This document shows, piece after piece, positions 15,584 to 24,217 of a stretch of DNA of 64,000 nt. The notes below the pieces were generated by a model. It saw nothing but the letters and a program-made list of their open reading frames with translations, was not told the DNA's origin and searched no databases. This DNA is from JAKZRT01 sp965247915 (lineage in GTDB: Bacteria > Pseudomonadota > Alphaproteobacteria > Rhodobacterales > Rhodobacteraceae): positions 372,001 through 436,000 of the forward strand of contig OZ252048.1 of the NCBI GenBank assembly GCA_965247915.1, in the 5' to 3' direction. Numbering within the stretch: position 1 is the stretch's first letter; each line of letters starts with the position of its first letter. The translations under genes were made by a program, and so were the position numbers.

Positions 15584-16756
15584 TTATTCGCCGGGTGCCG
15601 GTTCGGGCCGGGCTTCGGGAATGGGCACGGGCGCGTCCTCGGGGGCTATTTCTTCGAAGTCGAAGTTGTCGAGCTTGCCAGCGCGCTTGCCGGCGCGTTC
15701 GGCCGCGACGCCGATGCCTTCCAGATCTGCGCGGGCTTGGCGGAAGTGGGTATCGAGCTTGCCGACCCGGTCCACGACAAGTTCGACATCGCGGTGCAAC
15801 AGCCGCAGCGCCTTGCGGATCGCGCCGGCCTGTTCGCGCATACGCGCGTCTTTGAGGATGGCGCGCATCGTATGCAGCGTCGCCATGCAGGTAGTCGGCG
15901 ACACGATCCAGACCCGCGCCGCAAAGCCGTCGCGCACCAGGTCCGGGAAATTGGCGTGAAGTTCGGCATAGACCGCCTCGGACGGCAGAAACATCAGCGC
16001 CCCGTCAGCGGTTTCGCCTTCGATCAGGTATTTTTGGGAAATCGCCTTGATATGCGCGCGCACAGCGGTGCGAAACGCGCGGGTCGCGGTTTTTTGGTCG
16101 GCCTCGGATTTCGCCGCACGCAGCGCCTCGTAGGCCTCGAGCGGAAACTTCGAATCGATCACGATCGGTCCGGGCGGATTGGGCAGGTGGATCAGGCAAT
16201 CGGCGCGTTTGCCGTTCGAGAGCGTGGCCTGCCAGGTGAAAGCGTCGGGCGGCAGGGCCTTTGACACAATCTCTTGCAATTGGATTTCACCGAACAGGCC
16301 GCGGGTCTGTTTGTTCGACAGGATGTCCTGCAGGCCCAGCACGTCGCCCGACAGTTTGGTGATGTTTTCCTGGGCCTTGTCGATGGTCTTGAGCCGTTCC
16401 TGCAGTTCGCCGAGCGACTGCGCCGTGCGCCGCGCCGAGCCTTGCAGGTTTTCGGTCATCGCTTCCTGAACATCGGCCAGCCGCGCCTCCATCAGTTTCA
16501 GGGTCTGGGTCTGGGCGGCAGCCTGGGCTTCGGAGACATGTTTCAACCCGCCCGCCAGACGTTCCTGACCATCGCCGAGATCGCCCACGCGCTTGCCAAG
16601 CTCGCCCAGTTGCCAGGCCAGGGGCTCGGCCACGCGAGCCGACCGGGACGCGGCGCGCAGGATGAGGATCAGCACAAGCGCCAGCGCCCCCGCCCCGACG
16701 ATCAGCGCAATCACCAGCGGATCGCTCAGATCATATGTGCGACCGCCCAGTTCCAT
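15584..16756 (-). CDS. rmuC: DNA recombination protein RmuC
   Basis: 390 residues. An N-terminal membrane anchor (about 12-33, VIALIVGAGALALVLILIL) is followed by a coiled-coil (about 50-140) and the RmuC nuclease-like domain with GEIQLQEIV, PDAFTWQATL, IDSKFPLEAYEA and LMFLPSEAVYAEL. RmuC limits sequence inversions between inverted repeats and is related to PD-(D/E)XK nucleases. The ATG overlaps the mutL stop (TGATG), so the two repair genes are coupled. The C-terminus ends in a Pro/Glu-rich tail. Confidence 0.9.
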   Translation of the reverse strand: MELGGRTYDLSDPLVIALIVGAGALALVLILILRAASRSARVAEPLAWQLGELGKRVGDLGDGQERLAGGLKHVSEAQAAAQTQTLKLMEARLADVQEAMTENLQGSARRTAQSLGELQERLKTIDKAQENITKLSGDVLGLQDILSNKQTRGLFGEIQLQEIVSKALPPDAFTWQATLSNGKRADCLIHLPNPPGPIVIDSKFPLEAYEALRAAKSEADQKTATRAFRTAVRAHIKAISQKYLIEGETADGALMFLPSEAVYAELHANFPDLVRDGFAARVWIVSPTTCMATLHTMRAILKDARMREQAGAIRKALRLLHRDVELVVDRVGKLDTHFRQARADLEGIGVAAERAGKRAGKLDNFDFEEIAPEDAPVPIPEARPEPAPGE

Positions 16757-18558
16757 CACACCCGCCCGAACAGCCGTTCGATGTCGGCGAGTTTCAACTC
16801 CACGTAGGTGGGCCGACCGTGGTTACACTGGCCTGAAAGCGGCGTGGCCTCCATTTCCCGCAAAAGCGCGTTCATCTCGTCGGCGCGCAGGGTCCGGTCG
16901 GCGCGGATCGAGCCGTGGCAGGACATGCGGGAAAGCACCGCGTCGATGCGGGTGCGCAGGGTTTGCGAGCGGCCCAGGTCGGCAAGTTCATCGAGGATGT
17001 CGGCGATCAGCGCTTCGCCACCCACCTCGCCCAGAACGGCAGGGGTTGCACGGATGGCCACGGCCTCGGCCCCGAAGGGCTCGATGGTCAGGCCAAGCTC
17101 GGCAAGGTCGTCCGCAGAGGCCAGAAGGCGTGCCCGGTCGTCGGGCGCGAGCGTCACCACTTCGGGGATCAGCAGCGCCTGCGCGGCGATGCCATTTTCG
17201 GCGGCCTGCTCTTTCAGGCGTTCATAGACCAGCCGTTCGTGGGCGGCGTGCTGGTCGATGATGACGATGCCGTCGATGGTCTGGGCCACGATATAGGTCT
17301 CGTGGAGTTGCGCGCGCGCCGCGCCCAACGGGCGAAGGTGCGTCTCGTCGCCCTCTGGCAAGGCCGTCTCGACGCGGGCCGAAGGGGCTGCGGTCTCGGC
17401 AAAACCCGGGCCGGGGATCGAGGTGCGGCGCGCCAGGTCCATCTGATAGACCGGCGCGTGCGTGTTCTCGGGGCGGAAGGCGCCGAGCGCTGCCCCGGCC
17501 AGGGTCGTCGAGGCGCGGTGTCCGGCCTCGGCCAGTGCGTGGCGCAGGGCCGAGATGATCAGCCCGCGCACGCACCCGGGGTCGCGGAACCGCACTTCAG
17601 TCTTGGCGGGGTGGACGTTGACGTCAACCAGTTCAGGATCGCAAGTGACAAACAGCGCCGCCGCCGGGTGCCGGCCGCGGGCGAGCACGTCGATATAGGC
17701 GGCGCGCAAGGCCCCGGTCAGCAGCCGGTCGCGCACCGGGCGGCCGTTGACGAAAAGGTGCTGGTGCACCGCAGCACCCCGCGAATAGGTCGGCAGGGCG
17801 GCATAGCCGGTCAGGCGAATGCGGTCGCGGGTGGCGTCGATTTTCAGGGCATTGGCGGCGAAATCCGGCCCAAGCACGCGGGCGGTGCGGGCCAGAAGTG
17901 CGTCGAACATGTCGCCGGTTTCGGAGTCGGCCCGGAACACCAGCCGCCCGTTGCCGCCGCGGCTGACATCGCGCAGGGTGAAACTGGCGTGGGGCTGGGC
18001 CAGCGCCAGGCGTTTCAGCGTCTCGGTCATTGCCTGCGCTTCGGCCCGGTCGGACCGCAGAAACTTGAGCCGCGCCGGGGTGCCCGAAAATAGGTCGCGC
18101 AGTTCGACAACCGTGCCTTGCCCGAGCGCGGCGGGACGCGGTGCGGTCATTCGGCCGGCACCGGCCTCGATCATTGCGGCGTCGGGTCCATGGCGGCTGA
18201 CAATTTTCACCCGGCCCGCAGCGGCAAGGGCGGCCAGCGCCTCGCCCCTGAACCCGAAGCTGCGGATATTGAGAAGGTCCGACCCGTCGATTTTCGAAGT
18301 GGCATGGCGCGCCAGCGCCAGGTGCAATTCGCCCGCCGGGATGCCGCAGCCGTTGTCGGTGACGCGCAGCAGGGTTTTGCCGCCGCCGGACTGGGTGACG
18401 TCGATGCGGTCAGCGCCCGCGTCGAGCGCGTTTTCGACCAGCTCTTTCAGGGCCGAGGCGGGGCGTTCCACCACCTCGCCCGCCGCGATGCGGTTGATTG
18501 CTGCCTCATCCAGCCGATGGATGGTCTGATGGCTTATCTTGGGGTCTCCGTCGGGCAT
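16756..18558 (-). CDS. mutL: DNA mismatch repair protein MutL
   Basis: 600 residues from ATG 18558; a longer frame to 18663 adds 35 non-conserved residues. The GHKL ATPase domain shows NRIAAGEVVERPASALKELV, DNGCGIP and SFGFRGEAL. The C-terminal domain carries DQHAAHERLVYE (the DQHAx2Ex4E endonuclease motif), SCHGS and CNHGRP. The endonuclease motif fits organisms that lack MutH, where MutL itself nicks the new strand. It is followed by the coupled rmuC. Confidence 0.95.
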   Translation of the reverse strand: MPDGDPKISHQTIHRLDEAAINRIAAGEVVERPASALKELVENALDAGADRIDVTQSGGGKTLLRVTDNGCGIPAGELHLALARHATSKIDGSDLLNIRSFGFRGEALAALAAAGRVKIVSRHGPDAAMIEAGAGRMTAPRPAALGQGTVVELRDLFSGTPARLKFLRSDRAEAQAMTETLKRLALAQPHASFTLRDVSRGGNGRLVFRADSETGDMFDALLARTARVLGPDFAANALKIDATRDRIRLTGYAALPTYSRGAAVHQHLFVNGRPVRDRLLTGALRAAYIDVLARGRHPAAALFVTCDPELVDVNVHPAKTEVRFRDPGCVRGLIISALRHALAEAGHRASTTLAGAALGAFRPENTHAPVYQMDLARRTSIPGPGFAETAAPSARVETALPEGDETHLRPLGAARAQLHETYIVAQTIDGIVIIDQHAAHERLVYERLKEQAAENGIAAQALLIPEVVTLAPDDRARLLASADDLAELGLTIEPFGAEAVAIRATPAVLGEVGGEALIADILDELADLGRSQTLRTRIDAVLSRMSCHGSIRADRTLRADEMNALLREMEATPLSGQCNHGRPTYVELKLADIERLFGRV

Positions 18559-18649
18559 AACGCAAGACTTAGCATGTGCTGCGCCGATTCGACCAGCGAA
18601 AGGACAAGTTGAAGCGACGAATTTCGGGACAATTTCTAAAGGATGGAAA

Positions 18650-18760
18650 GGCCTCTCCCCCAACCCCTCTCCGAAGCGGAGAGGGGAGGCGCCGGGTCCG
18701 AGCGTGGCGCTTTCCCCCCTCCGACTCGGAGGGGGCGGTCAGGGGTGAGGCACGGCTGGC
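18650..18760. repeat. Dispersed repeat B, copy 2
   Basis: CCCCAACCCCTCTCCGAAGCGGAGAGGGG, a spacer containing GCGTGGCGCTTTC, then CCCCCCTCCGACTCGGAGGGGG. It has the same two-hairpin architecture as 2340-2442. It lies between mutL and the M16 genes. Confidence 0.75.
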
Positions 18761-18783
18761 GGCGAAATCACGGTCAGGCCGGC

Positions 18784-20103
18784 TTAATTCGAACTCTCCA
18801 ACCCTTCCGGCTGGCCCACCACCACGAAATGCAGCCCTTCAGCATTGAGCAGACGCGCCGCGACCCGGGCGACGTCGGCGGCAGTCACCGCATCGACGCG
18901 GGCATTGCGCGAGGTGATGTAATCGGGCGTCAGGTCGATCATCTGCATACCGACCAATATCCCCGCGATCCGCGAATTGCCGTCAAAGCGCAGCGGATAA
19001 GCGCCGGTCAGGAAAGTCTTGGCCTGGCTGAGCTCGTCCTCGGTCACTCCGTCGGTTGCCAACCGCGCCCATTCGGCGCGCACCACCTCGATCGCCTGCG
19101 CCACCCGGTCGTTGGCCGACGAGACCTGGCCAATCATCAGTTCGGAAAGATCGCGGGGCACCAGAAAGCTGGACACCCCATAGGTCAGGCCGCGCTTTTC
19201 GCGCACCTCCATGGTCAGGCGCGACCCGAAATTGCTGCCTCCCAGGATGTGGTTCATCACGTAGGCCGCAAAAAATTCCGGATCGTCACGTTTCAGCCCG
19301 TCGTGACCGAACAAGGCCACCGACTGCGGCGTTTCAAAGTCGATCACCGTGACCCCGCCGGCGAGCGCGTTTTCGACGCGCCCGGGCATCGGCGCGCCGG
19401 TCGCGGGCAGGTCTCCGAAAAGCCGGTCCAAAAGCGCGGTCAATTCGGCGGCGGTGATGTCACCAACCGCGCCCACATAAAGCCGGTCACGGGCCAGCAC
19501 CGCCCGGTGCGCGGCCAGCACGTCGTCACGGGTCAATGCGCCCACGCTTTCCTGCGTCCCGTCACCGGATGAGCCGTAGGGGTGATCGCCGTAGGCCAGT
19601 GCGTAAAATGCGTCCGAGGCGATGCGGTCGGGGTCGGTCAGGTTCGACTGGATGTTTGACAGGACCTGGGCGCGCACCCGTTCAAGGTCGGGCTCGGCGA
19701 ACGTCGGATCCTGCAGGGCGAGGCGCAGCAATTCGATGGCCTCTTCGCGGTTTTCGCTGAGAAACTCGGCGGAAATTGTGACCGCATCAGAATGCGCGTC
19801 AAAGGAAAACTGCGCCGCCAGGCCTTCGACCGCTTCGGCAAAAGCGCGGGCGTCCATGTCGCCGGCGCCCTCTTCCAGAAGCCCCATCATCAGGTTGGTG
19901 GCGCCGCGCTTGCCGGGGGCATCGAGGCTGGTGCCGCCGCGAAAGCGGATCTCGAGCGCGGTGAAGGGGATTGAGTGCTCTTCAACCAGCCAGGCGTTGA
20001 TGCCGCCGGGCGAGGTGAGTTGCTGGATCGCGACTTCGGCCCAAAGCGGCGTGGCAAACCACCAAAGGCCCAGAACCAACGCGCTCATATGGCGGGACAT
20101 CAT
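18784..20103 (-). CDS. M16-family peptidase-like protein, non-catalytic subunit
   Basis: 439 residues with a signal peptide (about 1-22, ending PLWA). It has the two-lobed M16 layout, including the R/Y-type region RGLTYGVSSFL and the C-terminal lobe. The zinc motif HxxEH is absent: the corresponding place reads GATNLMMGLLEEG. It is therefore likely the partner of the catalytic M16 protein encoded just upstream, whose stop overlaps its start by ATGA. Such pairs form a periplasmic heterodimer in proteobacteria. Confidence 0.88.
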   Translation of the reverse strand: MMSRHMSALVLGLWWFATPLWAEVAIQQLTSPGGINAWLVEEHSIPFTALEIRFRGGTSLDAPGKRGATNLMMGLLEEGAGDMDARAFAEAVEGLAAQFSFDAHSDAVTISAEFLSENREEAIELLRLALQDPTFAEPDLERVRAQVLSNIQSNLTDPDRIASDAFYALAYGDHPYGSSGDGTQESVGALTRDDVLAAHRAVLARDRLYVGAVGDITAAELTALLDRLFGDLPATGAPMPGRVENALAGGVTVIDFETPQSVALFGHDGLKRDDPEFFAAYVMNHILGGSNFGSRLTMEVREKRGLTYGVSSFLVPRDLSELMIGQVSSANDRVAQAIEVVRAEWARLATDGVTEDELSQAKTFLTGAYPLRFDGNSRIAGILVGMQMIDLTPDYITSRNARVDAVTAADVARVAARLLNAEGLHFVVVGQPEGLESSN

Positions 20104-21461
20104 TCGCCCTCCGCTTCATCGGGTTTCATAAGCCAGCCGGTGACCGAGTTGCGCAGGTCAAAAACCCCGCGCGCGGCGTCCATGATCTGGTCCGGCGTGA
20201 CCGATTGCAGAACCCCGGGCCAGGCTTCGATGTCGTCAACCGTCAACCCCGACGTCAGGGCCGCGCCATAGCGCCGCGCCAGCGCCTGGGTGCTGTCGTC
20301 GGCATAAATTTCCGAGGCGCGGATCTGCATCTTGATGCGCGCCAGCTGGTCCTCGTCGACGCCCTCAACCATGAAGGCCGCCAGCACCTCGTCCAGATCG
20401 GCCTCGGCTTGCGCCAGGCTGCGGCCTTCGGTGGGCACGATGATCACACCGAACGTGGTGTCGTCAAACGAGAGACCGCGATAGAACGCGCCGGTATAAA
20501 CCGCGTTTTGCGTCTCGAACTGCAGGCGTTGGCCCATGAACGAAGTTACGCCCGAGCCGCCCAGCAGTTCGGCCAACAACACCAGAGCCGCCGCGGGCCG
20601 CTGATCACCGCTGTCGCGTTCGGGGGCCAGGTAGGTGCGGATAACATAAGGCTGCCCGACGCGCGCGTCTTCCATGGTCAGGCGGCGCGGCGCGGTTTGC
20701 GGCGGTTCCTGCGGGCGGGCGCGCACCGGCAAGTCGATGGTGGGCGCCAGCGGCCCGTAATGTTTTTCGGCCATGGCCCGCACATCACCCGGCTCAACAT
20801 CGCCGGCCACGATCAGGATCGCGTTGTTGGGCGCGTAATGAGTGCGATAGAACGCTAGCGCGTCGTCGAGGCTCAGCGCCTGCATCTCGTGCTTCCAGCC
20901 GATGATCGGAATGGCATAGGGGTGGTTGAGGTACTGCGCCGCCTGCCGCTGTTCGCCAAACAGCGACCCGGGGTTGTTTTCGGTCCGCTGGTTGCGTTCT
21001 TCAAGGATCACGTCGCGTTCGGTGATGATGTCGGCCTCGTCAAGGCGCAGGTTGCGCATGCGATCTGCTTCCAGCGACATCATCAAGTCCAGCCGGTCGG
21101 CCGCGACGCGCTGGATATAGGCGGTATAATCATAGGCGGTAAAGGCGTTGTCGGTGCCGCCGTTGCGCTCGACGATCCGCGAAAATTCGCCCGAGGGGAT
21201 TTTGTCGGTGGCCTTGAACAGCAGATGTTCGAGAAAATGCGCAATGCCCGAGGTGCCGGGCGGTTCATCGGCCGCACCGGCGCGGTACCACAGCATATGA
21301 ACCACCACGGGCGCGCGGTGGTCTTCGATCACCACAACCTCGAGCCCGTTCTCAAGGCCGAACGTGGTGATCTCGCCGGCGCGCGCGGTCTGCGACAACG
21401 CCAGCGGCGCAAGCGCCGCCATCGAAAGGGCGATCAGGCGAAAAACAATCTGCATCGGCAT
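20100..21461 (-). CDS. M16-family zinc peptidase, catalytic subunit
   Basis: 453 residues with a signal peptide (about 1-28, ending ARA). HFLEH at 75-79 is the inverted zinc-binding motif, and a downstream glutamate in the LEADRMRNLRL region completes the site. ATG 21461 is chosen because AGGGAATTG precedes it; ATG 21455 is equally possible. The frame extends to 21518 but adds a non-signal-like leader. It is translationally coupled to the inactive M16 partner. Substrate unknown; periplasmic polypeptide turnover is likely. Confidence 0.9.
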   Translation of the reverse strand: MPMQIVFRLIALSMAALAPLALSQTARAGEITTFGLENGLEVVVIEDHRAPVVVHMLWYRAGAADEPPGTSGIAHFLEHLLFKATDKIPSGEFSRIVERNGGTDNAFTAYDYTAYIQRVAADRLDLMMSLEADRMRNLRLDEADIITERDVILEERNQRTENNPGSLFGEQRQAAQYLNHPYAIPIIGWKHEMQALSLDDALAFYRTHYAPNNAILIVAGDVEPGDVRAMAEKHYGPLAPTIDLPVRARPQEPPQTAPRRLTMEDARVGQPYVIRTYLAPERDSGDQRPAAALVLLAELLGGSGVTSFMGQRLQFETQNAVYTGAFYRGLSFDDTTFGVIIVPTEGRSLAQAEADLDEVLAAFMVEGVDEDQLARIKMQIRASEIYADDSTQALARRYGAALTSGLTVDDIEAWPGVLQSVTPDQIMDAARGVFDLRNSVTGWLMKPDEAEGE

Positions 21462-21546
21462 CAATTCCCTGGGGCGTCGGGCCTGAGTATAACCTACGCG
21501 AACTCGGCGTTGCTTCAAGCGTTGTGCGCGACCATGTGAATTTGCG

Positions 21547-22074
21547 TTAGTTCACGGGTTCCGGCGGCGCGGCAGGGGTCAGAACCCCAGCGGCGCGAAG
21601 GCGTGCAAGCTCGGCATATTGGTCAAGCGTCATTGGCGCATACGCGGTAAAGTAGACGTTTACGGCAAAGAGCCGCTCGAGCGGCTTGGGTTTGTGATCG
21701 CGGCGGAAAGCCAGATCTTCGGCGGCCAGCGTGCGGCGGATTGCCAGGTCCGACCCAAAGCGCGCGGCATAGGCCACCAGCGCTGTGGCTTCAATCCGCC
21801 CGGTGCGCCGCGTGGCCGAGGTGCGGCCACCCAGGGCCACGGCCACATCCGCCAAGGGGTCGAGATCGGCCAGATTGGCAGCGCCGGGCGTTGGCGCTGG
21901 CAGGCTGGCAAAACTGGGCGGATCGACCAGCGGGTGCTGAGGGATCACCGAAAATTCGTCGGGGCCATCGGTGACCGCGTTAGCGTCGGCGTGCAGCAGA
22001 ACCGGATCACGATCGCCGCAGGCCGCCAGCGTCAGCGCCGTGCCAAGCAAGAGTACCCGACCGATCAGACCCAT
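21547..22074 (-). CDS. DUF3035 lipoprotein
   Basis: About 175 residues. The N-terminus MGLIGRVLLLGTALTLAACG is a lipoprotein signal with the lipobox LAAC. The mature part has VIPQHPLVDPPSFASLPAPTP, typical of DUF3035 proteins of Rhodobacterales, which commonly sit beside lspA, as here. A longer frame from 22104 lacks a better start. It is probably anchored in the outer membrane; its role is unknown. Confidence 0.85.
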   Translation of the reverse strand: MGLIGRVLLLGTALTLAACGDRDPVLLHADANAVTDGPDEFSVIPQHPLVDPPSFASLPAPTPGAANLADLDPLADVAVALGGRTSATRRTGRIEATALVAYAARFGSDLAIRRTLAAEDLAFRRDHKPKPLERLFAVNVYFTAYAPMTLDQYAELARLRAAGVLTPAAPPEPVN

Positions 22075-22129
22075 CGCAAATCCCCGAAAATTACATTCCC
22101 ACAAGGCTTAAACCATGATCGCGCCGAGG

Positions 22130-22597
22130 TCACGCCCGGCTTTCGCGACCGGCAAAAATGATCAGCCCCAAAGCGCCGGCAAAGATCGCGACATCGGCAA
22201 TGTTAAGGGCAAACGGGTTGTCGAGGCCGCAGCACGACATGTTCAGAAAGTCGGCGACCGCGCCATAGACCAACCGGTCGATGACATTGCCCACGGCCCC
22301 GCCCACCAGCAGACCGCTGGCCAATTGCACCCGCCGGTCGCTTTGGCGGCGGGCCCAGATCAAAACGCCCACGGATATTGCTAACGCCAGCCCGATCAGC
22401 AGCCAACGCCCGGTATCGCCATCGCCGGAAAACAGGCCAAAGTTGATGCCCCGGTTCCAGGCCATGTGGAAGTTGAGCAAGGGCGGCAGCACCTCGATTT
22501 GGCGCAGGGTCTTCAGGTCCAGAACCTGCACGACCCAGTATTTGCTGGCCTGGTCGGCCAGCAGCGTGGCGAGGAAGGCAAGGAATGTCAGCCGCAT
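22130..22597 (-). CDS. lspA: Lipoprotein signal peptidase II
   Basis: 155 residues with four membrane segments. The catalytic aspartates lie in GAVGNVIDRL and NIADVAIFAGA. DQASKYWV near residue 15 and FHMAWNRGINFGLF near 45 are the other conserved blocks. The enzyme removes the signal peptide from prolipoproteins after lipidation at the inner membrane. It lies between purH and a DUF3035 lipoprotein gene that it would process. Confidence 0.95.
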   Translation of the reverse strand: MRLTFLAFLATLLADQASKYWVVQVLDLKTLRQIEVLPPLLNFHMAWNRGINFGLFSGDGDTGRWLLIGLALAISVGVLIWARRQSDRRVQLASGLLVGGAVGNVIDRLVYGAVADFLNMSCCGLDNPFALNIADVAIFAGALGLIIFAGRESRA

Positions 22598-22603
22598 CTG
22601 GTA

Positions 22604-24190
22604 CTAGTGCCGGAAATGCCGGAGGCCGGTAAAGACCATGGCCAGCCCGGCACCTTCAGCGGCGGCAATCACTTCGTCGTCGCGCATCGACCCGCCGGGC
22701 TGGATCAGCGCGGTGGCCCCGGCCTCGGCTGCGGTCAGCACCCCGTCGGCGAAGGGAAAAAATGCGTCGGACGCGACGACAGATCCTTGCGTGGGCGGGG
22801 CCGAAAGACCCAGTGTTTCAACCATATCCCGCGCTTTGCGCGCCGCAATGCGGGTGCTGTCGACGCGGCTCATCTGCCCGGCGCCGACACCCACTGTCGC
22901 CCCGTCTTTAGCGTAGACAATCGCGTTTGATTTCACGTGCTTGGCCACCTTGGCGGCAAAGAGCATGTCGGTAATCTCGCGCGCCGAAGGCTGGCGCTTG
23001 GTGACCACGCTGAGGTCATCCGCCCCGGCCACCCGGGCGTCGCGGTCCTGGACCAGAAAGCCCCCCGCCACCTGGCGGTGCGTCAGCTCCGGCGCGCGCG
23101 GGTCGGGCAAGGCTTCGGTCAAAAGCAGCCGCAGGTTCTTTTTGGCAGCGAAAACCGCCCGCGCCTCGTCGTCTGCGCCCGGTGCGATCACAACTTCGGT
23201 AAAGATTTCGCTTATGGCGCGCGCTGTCGCCGCGTCGAGCGGCTGGTTCAGCGCCACAATCCCCCCGAAGGCCGAGGTCCGGTCGCAGTCGTAAGCGCGC
23301 GCGTAGGCCTCGGCCATTGTCGCAGCCGTGGCGACGCCGCAGGGGTTGGCGTGTTTGATGATCGCGCAGGCAGGTACGGCGGGATCAAACTCGGCGACCA
23401 GCTCGTAAGCCGCGTCGGTGTCGTTGATGTTGTTATAGCTCAGCGCCTTGCCCTGCACCTGCTCTGCTGTCGCCACGCCCGGCCGCGCCGAGCCATCGAC
23501 GTAGAACGCCGCCGACTGGTGCGGGTTTTCGCCGTACCGCAGGCCCTGCGCCAGCCGCCCTGCCATCGCCCGTCGGCGCGGCGTGGCCGCACCCATTGCG
23601 CCCGCCATCCAGTTTGAGACCGCCGCGTCGTAGGCCGCGGTGCGCGCAAAGGCAGTCAGCGCCAGCGCTTGCCGATAGGCGTAGGTCGTGGCCCCGCCGC
23701 CCGCATCCAGCTGCTCCAGCAGCGGCGCATAATCCTGCACGTCCGTCACCACCGCCACAAAACGGTGGTTCTTGGCCGCCGCGCGGATCATCGCCGGCCC
23801 GCCGATGTCGATGTTTTCGATTGCGGTCGCATAATCGGCCCCGGCTGCGACGGTGGCCTCGAACGGATAAAGGTTGACCACCAGAATATCGATGCCGCCG
23901 ATGCCGTGTTCGTCCATCGACGCCAGATGCCCCAGATCGTCGCGCAGCGCCAACAGCCCGCCGTGCACCGCCGGATGCAGGGTCTTGACCCGCCCGTCCA
24001 TCATTTCAGGGTACCCGGTCACTTGCGCCACATCGCGCACGCCAAGCCCCGCCGCGCGCAGCGCCGCCGCCGAACCGCCGGTCGAGATCAGCTCGACCCC
24101 GCGCGCCGCCAGCGCTGCGCCCAGGTCTTCCAGCCCGGTCTTGTCGGAAACCGAAATCAGCGCGCGGCGCGCCGGGTGAAGATCGCTCAT
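22604..24190 (-). CDS. purH: Bifunctional AICAR formyltransferase/IMP cyclohydrolase
   Basis: 528 residues, full length. The N-terminal IMP cyclohydrolase domain begins ALISVSDKTGLEDLGAAL, with VKTLHPAVHGGLLA near 70. The C-terminal formyltransferase domain shows IIKHANPCGVA near 278, the DRTSAFGGIVALN block and the terminal FPFADGVLTAAEAG. It carries out the last two steps of IMP synthesis. It is likely co-transcribed with lspA and with the upstream heparinase-like gene. Confidence 0.96.
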   Translation of the reverse strand: MSDLHPARRALISVSDKTGLEDLGAALAARGVELISTGGSAAALRAAGLGVRDVAQVTGYPEMMDGRVKTLHPAVHGGLLALRDDLGHLASMDEHGIGGIDILVVNLYPFEATVAAGADYATAIENIDIGGPAMIRAAAKNHRFVAVVTDVQDYAPLLEQLDAGGGATTYAYRQALALTAFARTAAYDAAVSNWMAGAMGAATPRRRAMAGRLAQGLRYGENPHQSAAFYVDGSARPGVATAEQVQGKALSYNNINDTDAAYELVAEFDPAVPACAIIKHANPCGVATAATMAEAYARAYDCDRTSAFGGIVALNQPLDAATARAISEIFTEVVIAPGADDEARAVFAAKKNLRLLLTEALPDPRAPELTHRQVAGGFLVQDRDARVAGADDLSVVTKRQPSAREITDMLFAAKVAKHVKSNAIVYAKDGATVGVGAGQMSRVDSTRIAARKARDMVETLGLSAPPTQGSVVASDAFFPFADGVLTAAEAGATALIQPGGSMRDDEVIAAAEGAGLAMVFTGLRHFRH

Positions 24191-24217
24191 TCATGCCCCC
24201 AATTTCGTGGTCGTCGC